DNA of 64,000 nucleotides from Megalonaias nervosa (GCA_016617855.1 JAECUM010000809.1:62001-126000); one strand, 5' to 3'; positions 1 through 9,915 are shown, counted from the first letter of the stretch. Numbers and translations: made by a program. The notes: generated from the letters alone by a model not told the origin.

Positions 1-815
1 TCACGTCAAATTACAATGATGCTGCCATTAAGTATGATTTTCTGCTTTTGTAGCGATTACAACAAAGTATTTCATGGAGTTAAACATACACTTATTTTAG
101 ATCGAGCAGAACAAAACGACTGCCTGTTTAGGTCTGGTGGAGCTGATGTACAGTTTATCATAAACAAACTTGCGCAATGGATGCCACGAATAACTCCGTC
201 AATCGATAAAATGTCAGATTTAAACAGTATACTCGATAAACATACAAACAGAATTTATTTTCAACAACATAAAATATATCAAACAGCAGTTCCAAATACT
301 ACTGACTACACATGGTGAGTTACAACAACATCAAGTGAACAACTGCCGAGGCAATTATTTGTTGTATTTCAACGGTAAGTGCGACGTGGTAACCAGCAAC
401 AAAATAATGCGATATTTCATAACGCTGATGTTAGGCGAATAAATGCTACACAAAATTCTAAGCAATATCCAGAATGAACAATAGAATGTAATTTTGCTGA
501 TGACGCTAATAAAAATATTGCTCGACCTTACATGTACCTGCTCGATGCAATACAAAAATATCAGAACGTTGGAGATGGATCTTGGATATCAGTAGAGGAA
601 TTTCGTACACTTTATCCGATATTTTATTTGATGTTAGTAAACATAACTTTCGAGGTGTCGACTCAACAGCTGATATTGAAATTACTAGGACATTAGGAGC
701 AGTTCCAGTAGAGCAGCTGTACGTGTACGCGCTTGTGATCAGCGACAGATTTATTACGATTGATTCTGTTGGAGGTAAAATGACAGTACAAGTTTATTCT
801 GTAACTTTAATATAA
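1..815 (+). pseudogene. Major capsid protein, C-terminal part, broken (copy A)
   Basis: This is the 3' portion of a double-jelly-roll-type major capsid (hexon-like) gene whose start lies left of the window. Translated pieces match the capsid genes at 18507 and 59188 in order. A pre-strand segment with F-HGVKHTLIL and then LAQWMPRITPS corresponds to FGAKHTVVL and LSLWMPAVTPA in the intact copy. The far C-terminus around 582-815 keeps the IDSVGGKM ending. Frameshifts and stops occur near 318, in the 355-560 stretch and near 580, so no continuous product is possible. Sequence divergence from copies B and E is clearly larger than the B-E distance, which makes A a separate lineage. Confidence 0.8.
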
Positions 816-816
816 G

Positions 817-1221
817 ATGACAAAATATATTGTAAAAGAAATATATTTGACTGATGGTTAAGTTAAAAAATTAGCAGCTGCTGTTTCTAAACAATGGCAG
901 GTATCATTAAAAATCAACCCTGACATTTCCAAGGGTATTTTAACAAAATTAATGTTGACAAAAAAACAAGTAAACAAGTATGATCGCTGCAAACCTTTTG
1001 TTTAAGTTTGGGTGCCGCACAAATAACAGCGATGGCAAAACAAGGTGGTTTCTTTGGTCTGGCATTATCAGTAATAGCTGGAACGTTATTACCGAAAATT
1101 TTGCTGGTGTTAGGTACATTAGGACTAGCAGCAGCGTCTGGAGCAATTTCTAGCGCAACGAAAAAAAACAGTTGAAGGCCATGGTATCATTCGCGGCAGT
1201 GGAATAAAAAAAATGGTCTAA
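817..1221 (+). pseudogene. Small hydrophobic/basic virion protein, broken (copy A)
   Basis: The frame starts immediately after the capsid stop with an N-terminus of the type I-LTDG, equivalent to SLTPGQIKRL in the copy B gene at 19906. A glycine/alanine/leucine-rich hydrophobic stretch follows, and the end is basic with a GSGIKK motif. By position (between capsid and protease) and composition it resembles adenovirus-type core or membrane-active minor proteins; that role is inference. It contains at least one nonsense codon near 860 and frameshifts near 1000 and 1165. In copy B the same gene also carries the LPGT C-terminus, which in copy A sits on a separate small ORF just downstream. Confidence 0.6.
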
Positions 1222-1295
1222 AGATAAATTGTAAATATCGATGGTAACAAAATTACCAATTTTACAAGTTTAATTTTATGTGACTGATAAATATA

Positions 1296-1469
1296 ATGCC
1301 ACAACGAGAAACAAAATCTTTGAAAAAAAGGAAAACAAAGCGTCCGCGAACAAAACAAGGAGGATTTCTTCCTTTACTTTTAGTGGGACTAGCGGGAAGT
1401 ATACTACCAAATCTGCTAGGAATAGGAGGACGAGGACTAACATTGCCAGGAACATGGCCACCCCGCTAA
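1296..1469 (+). CDS. 57-residue basic LPGT-motif peptide (pX/mu-like)
   Basis: A short intact frame begins at an ATG overlapped by TATAATG. It encodes a very basic N-terminus (many K/R within the first 20 residues), then a hydrophobic segment GFLPLLLVGLAGSILPNLL, then GIGGRGLTLPGTWPPR. The GRGLxLPGT motif is conserved in the copy B and E genes at 19906 and 60627. A basic head with a hydrophobic core fits a DNA-condensing or membrane-active minor virion peptide, by analogy to adenovirus pX/mu; this is inference. Its 3' end overlaps the protease start at 1454 in another frame by 16 bp, indicating compact viral coding. No break was seen. Confidence 0.6.
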   Translation: MPQRETKSLKKRKTKRPRTKQGGFLPLLLVGLAGSILPNLLGIGGRGLTLPGTWPPR

Positions 1470-1885
1470 GTAACTTTGATATACTTGATAAGTTAGGATC
1501 GGTTCCCGGATTCCACGGAGTTTATTCTAAGGATGAACTTACTAACATCTCAGCTGTAGGTTCCTGTGTGATAAATATACAAGATTTCAACGACAGATCT
1601 GGCACACATTGGGTAGCAGTTTATAATAATAATTATTTTGACTCGTTTGGACTTTCTCCGAGCGACGCAATAAAAAAATATATAAACAAAAAATATAAAA
1701 TAATATATTATTTGTCCAATGAACTTCAACCTGTTGGAACTTCTGCTTGTGGATATTATTGTATAATGTTTATAAAACAGATGTCCCAGCCTAAATTTAA
1801 TTTTGTAAAGTTTATTTTACAGTTTGAGAAGAAACCTTCTCATGCCAATGATGAGATTGCAATTATTTTTTGTAAAGGTATCTAA
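1454..1885 (+). CDS. Adenain-like cysteine protease (copy A)
   Basis: The 143-residue frame has the layout of adenovirus-type maturation proteases (peptidase C5 / Ulp1-like fold). An N-terminal LSNFDILDKLG is followed by FHGVYSKDEL, the catalytic histidine in GTHWVAVY, the acidic residue in YFDSFGL, and the nucleophile cysteine in GTSACGYYCIMFIK. The family processes capsid and core proteins during virion maturation. I chose the ATG at 1454 because it gives the same N-terminus (SNFDLLD) seen in copies B and E; an upstream in-frame start at 1280 would overlap the preceding peptide gene fully. At 143 residues it is shorter than adenain (about 200) but complete for the catalytic core. It is open throughout. 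Confidence 0.8.
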   Translation: MATPLSNFDILDKLGSVPGFHGVYSKDELTNISAVGSCVINIQDFNDRSGTHWVAVYNNNYFDSFGLSPSDAIKKYINKKYKIIYYLSNELQPVGTSACGYYCIMFIKQMSQPKFNFVKFILQFEKKPSHANDEIAIIFCKGI

Positions 1886-1939
1886 AGCTTACTAGTAATT
1901 TTATCTGAACTTGTGTATATAATGTCAACATATTGTCTG

Positions 1940-2210
1940 AAATGTAGTTGTTGTTGTTGCTGTTGTTGTGGGGCTTAACGCCATTTTTCAGCACGTGATA
2001 GGCTATACATGGCGGCCAGTATTAATGGTGGAGGAAGAAACTGGGAAATCCCTGGAAAGAACCACCGACCCACGAGAAGCTACTGGCAAGCTTTCTCACA
2101 TATCCACATTCGCCGAATCCTAGACTCGAACCCATGCAGACAGAGGTGAGATGGCAGTGATCCATAACGGAGAGCGCTTTAGACCACTCGGCCACTCGGG
2201 GCCCCGTCTC
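1940..2210 (-). repeat. tRNA-derived SINE inside copy A
   Basis: Read on the minus strand, the segment starts with a tRNA-like head carrying an A-box (GGCCGAGTGGTCTAAAG) and a B-box (GGTTCGAGTCT), continues through a unique body, and ends in an (AAC)n tail, seen on the plus strand as GTT repeats near 1947-1970. A second, 5'-truncated copy lies at about 54110-54310. It separates the protease from the PLA2 gene of element A, so it inserted after the provirus was in the genome. Confidence 0.75.
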
Positions 2211-2399
2211 AAATGTAAAACTAAAACAGAAAATATCAATGAAACAACAGAAAAACAAAGAACAACAATTTGTGGAAAAAGAAAAAGTATGTTTTTAAAG
2301 AAATTTTCCCCAGTGATAAAGTCATTGGGAGCTGGATGTCCCGACGTTATAGTAGTAGACGACTGAAAACAATTATTATTATTGATCTGAAAATAGATA

Positions 2400-2774
2400 A
2401 TGATATGCAACTGTGATTCTGACAGAGATTTATGTCTTGAGCAAAATAAAATTGTCACATACTGTCAACAATGTAACAACAGAGGAATAATAGCAACAGG
2501 TATAGACATACAAAAAGTAATTGGCAAATTGCCAAAACCAAAAGGAGGCTGGACATTGCCAGGCCATAAATATACTGGACCTTATAATCCACTAGACAAA
2601 CAACTCGACGAGAACGATAATCCACTGCCAGGACAAGAGCCTTGCAATCAAGTTGATGAGATAGCAATGTGCCATGATATCTGCTACCGGGACAACGAGC
2701 AAGATAAGCACGGCTGCGATAAAATAATGTTAGATGAACTTCATGATATGAAACTGATAAATATGCGAGAATGA
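2400..2774 (+). CDS. Zinc-ribbon/phospholipase A2 protein, 5' part of PLA2-integrase frame
   Basis: The frame has an N-terminal pair of cysteine knuckles (CNC and YCQQC), then a PLA2 core of the parvovirus VP1 type. The Ca-binding loop region is WTLPGHKYTGPYNPLD and the catalytic helix is CHDICY (HD-x-x-Y). Parvovirus-type PLA2 lets virions leave endosomes, and a similar entry role is inferred here. Homologues are at 31388-31890 and 57276-57801. The frame stops at 2774, but coding potential continues in the same frame into the integrase region that follows, so the original product may have been a PLA2-integrase polyprotein. It lies downstream of the protease, with the SINE between. Confidence 0.75.
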   Translation: MICNCDSDRDLCLEQNKIVTYCQQCNNRGIIATGIDIQKVIGKLPKPKGGWTLPGHKYTGPYNPLDKQLDENDNPLPGQEPCNQVDEIAMCHDICYRDNEQDKHGCDKIMLDELHDMKLINMRE

Positions 2775-3729
2775 TTTGATAGAAAGTTGGTGCAGGGTTT
2801 TATTGGAGCAAAATATAAATTAAGACTCGATGAAGAATTGTATGATGATCTTGCAGCTGAATTACACAAACGTAAAAAAAAAAGTTTACGCGACGTAAAG
2901 TTGTCACAAATGCCGTTGATGACATCTGGGCAATAGATTTAGTAGATGTGTCAAATCTAGCTGAATTTAATGATAAGAAGAAATACTTATTTAATGTTAT
3001 AGATATTTTTAGCAAATATGCTTTTAGTGTTCCAGTTTCAGACAAGACAGGAACGTCAATAACTGACGCATTAAAACAGGTTATCGTTAGTACAGAAAGA
3101 AAACCAAATAGAATCTGGACCGATCATGGAGCAGAATTTTTTAATAAAAAGTTTGAGCAGTTTTTGCTCCAAAATAATATCAAAAAATATGGTACAGGGA
3201 ACGAGGGTAAAAGCGTTGTAGTCGAGCGATTTAATCGCACGCTAAACGAAAAAATACACAAATATTTGACAGCTAAAAATACGAGTAAATATGTCGATGA
3301 GCTTCCGCAGATAGTTGACAAATATAATAAAACGAAACATCGAACCACCAAAATGTCGCCAAATGACGCAATTAAAAATCCGATATTGGCAAACGAAAAC
3401 ATGTACTGCAGATATAAATTTAAAGTTGGTGATTGAGTTAGAATTTCTCTGACGAGAAAACATTTGAAAAAGGATTTACTCCAAACTGGAGTGAAGAAGT
3501 ATTTGTCGTTGATAAAGTACTTTTAACAATACCTGTAACATACGTGTTAAAAGATTTATTAGGTGAACGTATAACTGGTAGTTTTTATGAGCAGGAACTT
3601 CAGAAAACTGAACAAGGTGTTTTCGTTACCGAAAAAGTTATTAGGAAAAGAGGCAATAAAAGTTTAGTTAAGTGGCGCGGGTATAGTGATAAATTTAATA
3701 GTTGGATACCAACTAAGTCAATCCAATAA
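2775..3729 (+). pseudogene. Retroviral-type integrase with chromodomain, broken (copy A)
   Basis: This is an rve-family DDE integrase of the Polinton type, responsible for inserting element DNA into the host genome. The acidic triad is visible in DIWAIDLVD, WTDHGAEF and VVERFNRT. After the core come an SH3-like stretch and a C-terminal chromodomain (SLVKWRGYSDKFNSWIP), which in chromoviruses and Polintons targets chromatin. The gene is broken by a frameshift in the A-rich run at about 2872-2882, by a stop at 3434-3436 and by a frameshift near 3465. The segment 2775-2880 continues from the PLA2 frame with no new ATG. Copy B uses a different integrase lineage. Confidence 0.85.
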
Positions 3730-4213
3730 TGTTATTATAAATTTGCTCGTATTTCACAAGTACGGATTTACTTTTGATAGTTTTACATAACGAAATTAAA
3801 TGTAATTTTCTTGCATCATCAACTGGCATTAAATTGAATATTTTAGCAAAAATAAAATCGTATTTTATGTTCCTTTGCTGGCCAGTTATTTTTAGATTTT
3901 AAAACAGTTTGCCAAAAGATTTGTTGTTCGGCTCGGCAACAGTAAAATTAAATTTTATTATTTTTTTAGCAATGTGATACTTAACATTATATCGCCCAGT
4001 TGTCGGTCTCCTGTAATTTTTCCTATCAGAGATGGCGACTATCTCATCTTCATCGTCATTATTAAATAAAATATCATCTTTGCTATAGCTAGCAAATTTG
4101 TCTATTATATCGCTAGTGATTGTAATATTGTCTGCGACTTTATCGTTAGTGATTGTATCACTTGCGATTGTATGTTCCAAATATATATCAGCAAGTCTTT
4201 TCATCAAGTTCAT
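3713..4213 (-). pseudogene. Unassigned viral protein (copy A)
   Basis: A minus-strand frame starts at an ATG near 4213, preceded by TATAAT, and is rich in D, K, I and N. It carries an internal stop at about 3899-3901, beyond which coding-like sequence continues to 3713, where it overlaps the convergent integrase end by about 17 bp. An acidic patch (NNDDEDEIVAI) and a basic stretch (KNYRRPTTGRYNVKYH) are visible. I do not recognise the family and find no match in copies B to E. Its placement back to back with the 4250 gene suggests a shared short divergent promoter of about 36 bp. Confidence 0.45.
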
Positions 4214-4249
4214 ATTATAATATACTTTTATCTAATTTATTGTTATAAG

Positions 4250-4531
4250 ATGACTAACGAGGTAAAATATCACCAAGAAGTTAATATATTAAATTATAAT
4301 GAACTAGCTGAAGCAGTGAGAAAATGTCTGTTTGGGTATAATTCTTATTCTGTCGATGTTATTGTTACGCAAGGTGAAAATGATCGGATATTGCTAACAG
4401 CAGCAGAAAAAAATAAACTTAATGATAGCGCAATAATGATGCTGAAATTTGATAAAGATGATATTATAGCGTTCGCTCATAATTGCTTAACTAAAACCGA
4501 GCTAGCAAATATATTTAATCATCATATCTAA
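4250..4531 (+). CDS. Unassigned 93-residue viral protein (copy A)
   Basis: I chose the ATG at 4250 over the upstream in-frame start at 4172, because the 4172 version overlaps the divergent gene and would add a hydrophobic leader unlike the rest. The protein is acidic to neutral with NELAEAVRKCLFGYNSYS near the N-terminus and ends in IFNHHI. It is intact and overlaps the 3' end of the convergent HNH gene by 17 bp. I recognise no family. Compact head-to-tail placement among viral genes supports it being real. Confidence 0.45.
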   Translation: MTNEVKYHQEVNILNYNELAEAVRKCLFGYNSYSVDVIVTQGENDRILLTAAEKNKLNDSAIMMLKFDKDDIIAFAHNCLTKTELANIFNHHI

Positions 4532-5325
4532 AGATAATCCAAGCTTCGTATTCGCTTGAAAAAGCTGATTTTATTATTCTATCAGCAACAAATTTTACTA
4601 CCCTGGGATTTATCTTGTAGTATTGAGCAGTAGATGAGATTGAAGAAAATTTGATTTCCTCATCTGTTTCAAAATTAAATGAAACAACAGGTTTTACCAG
4701 ACATCTAAAATTAATACCACCACCTCGTCCTTTTCTCACATTTTTCTGCTGGGTAACTAGTTCTAAATTTTCCATTTGATTGTCAGTCTTTACGTTATTG
4801 ATGTGATTAATAACCAAACCATTAGATATAGGTCCGTTAAACGTCTCGTAAACAAAACGATGGCTAAGATAACTAACTTGATCGGTTAGTGTTCCTCTGA
4901 CAGTTACCGTGAGATGTCCCATATTATTTATAAAACCAACAACCTTTTTTAGTTTTTCTTCTTCGAATAATTCCCTTATCATTTGCTTCGTATAAATCAA
5001 ATACCGGATGCGGCTGAAATTCGTTTTGTAAAGATAAGTTTTTAATATTGTCATCAGTGACCGCGCTGTTAACATGATATACACGTTGTCCTTCTGGAAT
5101 TTCGTCACAGAACAAAGTGCAAATAAAATCTTTCTTTAATATTTCCGTTCTCTCAGCATTATCACCTTTAACGCTAATCTTATAACCTGCTGGCATTGCT
5201 TTACCAACAGATTTTTGAGATTTTATGTTAATAACCGAACCAAGTGCATTATCAGCGTACAAGTTGTACTTGAGGTGAACATAATAATACTCTTGCTCGT
5301 TTGCGTTTGTCATATTTTGTTTCAT
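4515..5325 (-). pseudogene. HNH endonuclease with NUMOD1-type DNA-binding end, frameshifted (copy A)
   Basis: On the minus strand a start at 5325 (within TATAATG) opens a protein with an N-terminal segment of unknown fold. An HNH_3-type nuclease follows: LSHRFVYETF, VINHINNVKTDNQMENLELVTQ. The last part is NUMOD1-like (VSFNFETDEEIKFSSISSTAQYY). This domain order is typical of phage and organelle homing endonucleases, which cut unoccupied alleles and promote their own spread. A frameshift at about 4930 splits it. The copy B gene at 25984-26511 is homologous, so the nuclease is a recurring passenger. It is divergent from the polymerase gene, with a palindrome between the two starts. Confidence 0.75.
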
Positions 5326-5340
5326 TATACTATAAGCATT

Positions 5341-5410
5341 TTATATCTCTAATTGATTTTTGAACTGGCGTGTGGTGAGTTATCGATCGAACAATCAATT
5401 AGAGATATAA
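5341..5410. promoter_or_regulatory. 18-bp perfect inverted repeat between divergent viral genes
   Basis: The arms 5341-5358 and 5393-5410 are exact reverse complements of 18 bp separated by 34 bp. The structure lies between the HNH start on the minus strand (5325) and the polymerase start on the plus strand (5430), with a TATATAA at about 5420 ahead of the latter. It could be a bidirectional regulatory site, a replication-initiator binding site or the endonuclease target; the sequence alone does not decide. Confidence 0.6.
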
Positions 5411-5429
5411 TATTACACTATATATAACA

Positions 5430-7941
5430 ATGCTGAAATTATGTGATATAGCTAAAAAGAGCCTTATGGGAGAACCTGAAAAAAATAGCGACTGCCTTTA
5501 CAGGATTTGACAACAGTTATCGCTTCAATAAACAAATCGTACTGGTAAATTTCACTGCAACAAATCTTTACCACCTGCTAGAGCCAACTGTAAAACGTGA
5601 ACTTGAAAAACATAAGGGTCTGAGAATATTAGTGCAATATCACGTTATAGTTTCAAAGCTACTTGGGTCAGACGAGGAAATTGCAGACCCTTACATTAAC
5701 GCAAAATCAAGGCGTGTTTTGCTTGGGACTAAACTTTCATCACTAGCTGATGAAATACACCAGGAAATTTGGAAAAAGATAGAAGAATTTACTGAATCGG
5801 GTTCGGGTTGGAAGTTTGAAATTATTACTGAAATTTTATTTCACACAATAAAATATAACGTATTACGCGGTAGTTCGTATACTGACCTACCACAAAAAAT
5901 AAAAAATAAAAAATGCTGTATAAACGTAAACTAACATCGATAACAGATGTTTTCAGTGGGCTATTCTTTCTGCGCTATTTCCAGCAGAACAAAATGCTGA
6001 TCGCGTTGACAAGTATTTTAGTCACGTATCAAAATTAAGTTTTAATAGTATTGACTTTCCAGTTGCAGAAAATCAAATACCAAAGTTTGAAAAGCAAAAT
6101 AATGTTTCAATAAATGTTTTCAGACTAGATGAAAAAGAAAACGTCTATCCGAGATATATTTCAGAAAAAGCTTCACAATCGACAATAAACTTGCTGTTTT
6201 ATAAGAATCATTACGTTTGGATCAAAAATTTTAACGGACTAGTTGGCAGACAGTATAGTAAACAAAACAATAAAAAGTTCTTCTGTTATTGCTGCTTGCA
6301 TGGTTGCTCTGACAATGAATTACAAAAGCATTTGCATTACTGTAGTAACATACAACGAATAAGAATGCCGTCCAAAGAAAATAATTTACTACAGTTTGTC
6401 AATAATAATCATAAACTAAAAATTCCTTTCGTTATATACGCTGATTTCGAATGCTTACTTCAGCCTGTACTTGGCATAGAAAATAATCCTAACAAATCGA
6501 GTACAAGAAAAACTCAAAAATCATGTTCCATGCGGAGTGGCGTACAAGATAGTTTGTTGTACTGATTCGAGCTTATCCAAACCAATCAAATTATATCGTG
6601 GTAAAAATCCAGCTGTTTGGCTTCTCAAGCAGTTAATTAGCGAAGTTGATGATATATTTAATCACTTAAAAAGAATAACTCCAATGATAAAACTGACATC
6701 TCAACAAGAATCTGATCACAAACAAGCGGAATTTTGTCATATTTGTGAAAAAGCTTTTGACTCGCCTGATAATAAAAAAGTACGTGACCATTGTCATCTA
6801 ACAGGACAGTATTGTGGAGCAGCTCATGATAAATGTAATTTAAGGTTTCATGCTCCAGATTTTATTCCAGTTGTTCTTCACAATTTCAGAGGATATGATA
6901 GTCACATTATCGTAGAAGCTTTTGGTGATCCTGAAATAAAATCTCGTTTAAAACTTGATAATGTAATCAAGTGTATTCCGAATAATTTTGAAAAATATAT
7001 GTCAGTTACTTTAGGTAAGTTGCATTTTATTGACAGCTTTCAGTTTATGGCAGCATCATTGGATGAGCTGGTAAAAGGTTGTAATGAGTTTAATAACCTA
7101 CGAGACTGTTTTGGAGATAAATTTAATCTATTGACTAAAAAAGGAGTATTTCCGTACGACTATCTCGACGATTGGAGTAAATTTGATGTAATTTCTTTAC
7201 CTGATAAAGACAAATTTTATTCACAACTAAAAAATGAAACATAACTGATAGCAAGTATAAGTATGCACAAGATACTTGGAAAGAATTTGATTGCAAGACG
7301 TTTGGCGATTATCATGATTTGTATCTGAAAACTGACATGTTATTGCTGGCGGACATATTTGAAAGTTTTCGAAATATAAGAATTACGGACTTGATCCTTG
7401 ATGGTATTAATATCAGTGGCCGTCAAGTAGACTATTGTTTACTGATACCGACTCGCTCGCGTATGAAATCGAATGTGAGGACGTCTGTCAGGATATATAC
7501 GATAATCGATATTTGTTCGATCTTTCTGATTACCCTCGTGACAGTAAGTTTCATGATGACACTAATAAAAAGGTTATTGGTAAGTTCAAGGATGAAATGA
7601 ACTCGAGCATCATCAAATACTTTATTGGATTGCGCAGTAAAATGTATGCCGTATTGCTAGACAATAATAAAATAACGAAAAAAGCAAAAGGTCTGCCTCG
7701 CGATTTTGTTAAAAAGTTTATGAAATTTGATGATTACAAGTACGCACTTGATGGCGGCGTTAGTTTTATAAGAGCAATGGCTATTCGAACAAATCATCAT
7801 AAACTCGAAACAGATGTCATTATCAAACACGGATTGAGTAATTTTGATGACAAACATTATTGCGAAAATGGAGTAGATACATTTGCATTTAGGTATTGTT
7901 TTGATGATAGATCTATACTCGATATTATATTCGATGACTAG
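5430..7941 (+). pseudogene. Polinton-type DNA polymerase B, internally deleted (copy A)
   Basis: Spread over several frames is a protein-primed-type family B polymerase. Visible in order are an N-terminal region (ATAFTGF-type start near 5500), a CCLHGC zinc-knuckle region near 6290, the 3'-5' exonuclease motif IYADFEC at about 6440, an inserted HNH-like zinc motif (CHICEKAF, VRDHCHLTGQYCGAAHDKCN), VVLHNFRGYDSH, and KTDMLLLADIFESF near 7330. The palm motif FTDTDSLAYE follows at about 7435. Between about 7410 and 7435 the segment that should hold palm motif A (the D-x-x-x-LYP region) and the K-x-x-N motif B is absent, a deletion of several hundred codons. Frameshifts occur at least near 5490, 5920, 6520 and 7240. 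It cannot be active. Confidence 0.85.
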
Positions 7942-7971
7942 GTATGAAATTTTATGTAAACAATAAAAATA

Positions 7972-8421
7972 ATGTTTGAAAATTTGACAGTGACAAATAG
8001 CTACAATAGCAAGATCAAATATCAAATGATAGACGGCAAACAGTTGACAGTTGAAATTAATAATGAAATATCAGGTATATGTTTCAGCGGCCGTGACAAG
8101 CTAAAACTTTTGCTTATCAGATTTGGTGACAGCGAGTATTTCAATTACCTTGAACAACTGAGCCAGAAGCTATCAGCAGGATTTAAAAACTTTTATGATC
8201 CGATAAGTCAACAAAAATATATTAAACTTACCATCGATCTCGATCAGTCAAAAGTATATTTTATCGACAAAAAATATCCTCTTAACAAGCCGCAAATAAA
8301 GGATTTGTTCGAATGTCATCGCTGTGTGAGTGGCAAAGTAAAATTCTGTCTCTATTATCGTGATAATGAAATATTTCTAATATCAACGGTTGAAACATTG
8401 ATAATTGGTGATGAGGTTTAA
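7972..8421 (+). CDS. Unassigned 149-residue viral protein (copy A)
   Basis: An intact frame lies 30 bp after the polymerase stop. The protein alternates beta-like segments (KIKYQMIDGKQLTVEINNE) with charged loops, has two cysteines close together (FECHRC) and a C-terminal FLISTVETLIIGDEV. A single-stranded-DNA-binding or processivity role would fit next to a polymerase, but this is speculation and I do not recognise a family. It is the last viral gene before host-like tandem repeats begin. Confidence 0.45.
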   Translation: MFENLTVTNSYNSKIKYQMIDGKQLTVEINNEISGICFSGRDKLKLLLIRFGDSEYFNYLEQLSQKLSAGFKNFYDPISQQKYIKLTIDLDQSKVYFIDKKYPLNKPQIKDLFECHRCVSGKVKFCLYYRDNEIFLISTVETLIIGDEV

Positions 8422-8800
8422 ACTTTAGAAATAATGTTTCACTTACCTTCTTACTCCAGCGAATAAATCCACAACGCGTAATTGAAGGGGGTAGAGGTCC
8501 TGGGCTAGAAATCTCCTAGCTAAAAACTGTAAGTCTTGTTGGGATAGGGATTGGTGGGTCTCCGAGATGGTAATTTATATTTGTTTGGAGAGTCTCTGAG
8601 ATGGTAATTTATATTTGTTTGGAGGTGGGTAAAGGTCTTGGATTATATTTGAGGTAGAAATCTCCTAGCTAAAAACTGTAAGTCGTTTTGGGATAGGGAT
8701 TGGAGGGTCTCCGAGATGGTAATTTATATTTGTTTGGAGGGTGGGGAGAGGTCCTTGAGATAGAAGTCTCCATTTCCCTTACTACTTTTTAGTTTGTTGG
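8422..8800. repeat. Imperfect tandem duplication, unit about 165 bp
   Basis: Two copies of a unit containing GTCTCCGAGATGGTAATTT and CTCCTAGCTAAAAACTG lie at about 8487-8780, with an extra partial copy of the GAGATGGTAATTT part. This looks like host minisatellite DNA flanking copy A; no coding sequence was seen. Confidence 0.6.
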
Positions 8801-9109
8801 AGTTACTTTATCAAGCATTTAAGTTTGTTAGAGTTCCCTGTAATATCATTGGTATTCACTGCTTAGCAGTTAATCAAAATAAAAGGGTATAAGAACTGGT
8901 TTTGTCTTGGATTCATGGAAATTGTTGTCAGGCAGTAGAACATAGTCCCTTCAAGGGACTCTTGTCTGTGATAGGCTACACATTCCACATATGGAATAGT
9001 AGCATATTCCACATCGATTCATAAATGACCTTGACAATAACCAGCTTACAGAAGATCAGTTTTGATGAGAGTATTGAGTATCCACTGTACCTCTGCCATT
9101 TGTTGTATT

Positions 9110-9335
9110 CATATGCACTGTGTTATGTGTATTCACATAAGTAATATAGCATGTATCCACATAATATAATGAGTATTCACATAGCATAAGCAATATAGTG
9201 TGTATCCACATTACAGCTACTTATGTGTGTATCCACTAAGTAATATAGTGTGTATCCACATAACAGTAATGGTAACACAGTGTATATCCACAAAAGTAAT
9301 ATAGTGTGTATCCACATAACATTATAAGTCAGATA
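9110..9335. repeat. Minisatellite with TGTGTATCCACATAA core
   Basis: About seven degenerate units of 30-35 bp carry TGTGTATCCACATAA or GTATTCACATA followed by AGTAATATAG. There is no coding content. Confidence 0.65.
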
Positions 9336-9915
9336 GTGTTTATGCATTGAAATAAACTTGAATAATATTTGTATATGTTGGTTTCTGTCTAGAAACACAA
9401 GTTTTTGTATGCCCTACTATGACAATGTGAAGGTCATCTAATGTTACCGTTATTCATCCATCTATATATGTCTTCTGTCAGACTTGGTTATGTTGCACAT
9501 TTATGTCATTTCAGGCACTGGTGTGGGGCATTCATATTCCCTGAACACATTTCTCATTTTTTTCTGTTGATGATTAGGAATTATTTATGCATTGTCACAC
9601 CTGTGTTCAGAGGTGTGTAATACCTGAAATTTTCACCTGTCTATTGTTCTACCTGTTCAGACTCTTCACTTGTCAAATCTCCTCATGTATATGTAATTAT
9701 AAGAATCTTGCCTTGTCTCAGTTGTAGTTTTATTTTCAAGGTCATGTTGGCATTGTATCCATCTTGAAGGGATTTTTCCATTCCAGGCCTGTAAAACTGA
9801 TTCATGTGCTTTGTTGGCAAGTATCTCTGACTGGATATGTACATGCATGAGGTAGGTGAGAAATCTTATAAATTCTGCTTATGCCATCATGTCTAAAGAG
9901 GGGGCATATAGAGTT
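9336..9915. other. Host DNA with no recognised feature
   Basis: This is moderately AT-rich sequence between two repeat arrays. Only short open frames are present on either strand, and none resembles a known domain. Nothing further is seen in it. Confidence 0.5.

Larger units (their letters stand above)
1..8421 (+). mobile_element. Polinton/adintovirus-like provirus A (partial, decayed)
   Basis: A run of viral genes enters at the left window edge and ends near 8421: capsid C-terminus, LPGT-type proteins, protease, PLA2, integrase, HNH endonuclease, DNA polymerase B and several unassigned small genes. The combination of retroviral-type integrase, protein-primed-type polymerase B, adenain-like protease and jelly-roll capsid protein defines the Polinton/adintovirus group. 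Most genes are broken by frameshifts or stops, and a SINE sits inside at about 1940-2210. I could not recognise a terminal inverted repeat at the right end, so the boundary is only the last gene. Confidence 0.85.

Noticed and set aside
2110..2205. A possible tRNA gene on the minus strand
   Set aside because: A- and B-boxes are present, but the acceptor stem does not close and the unit is joined to a SINE body with an (AAC)n tail, with a second copy at 54.1 kb.
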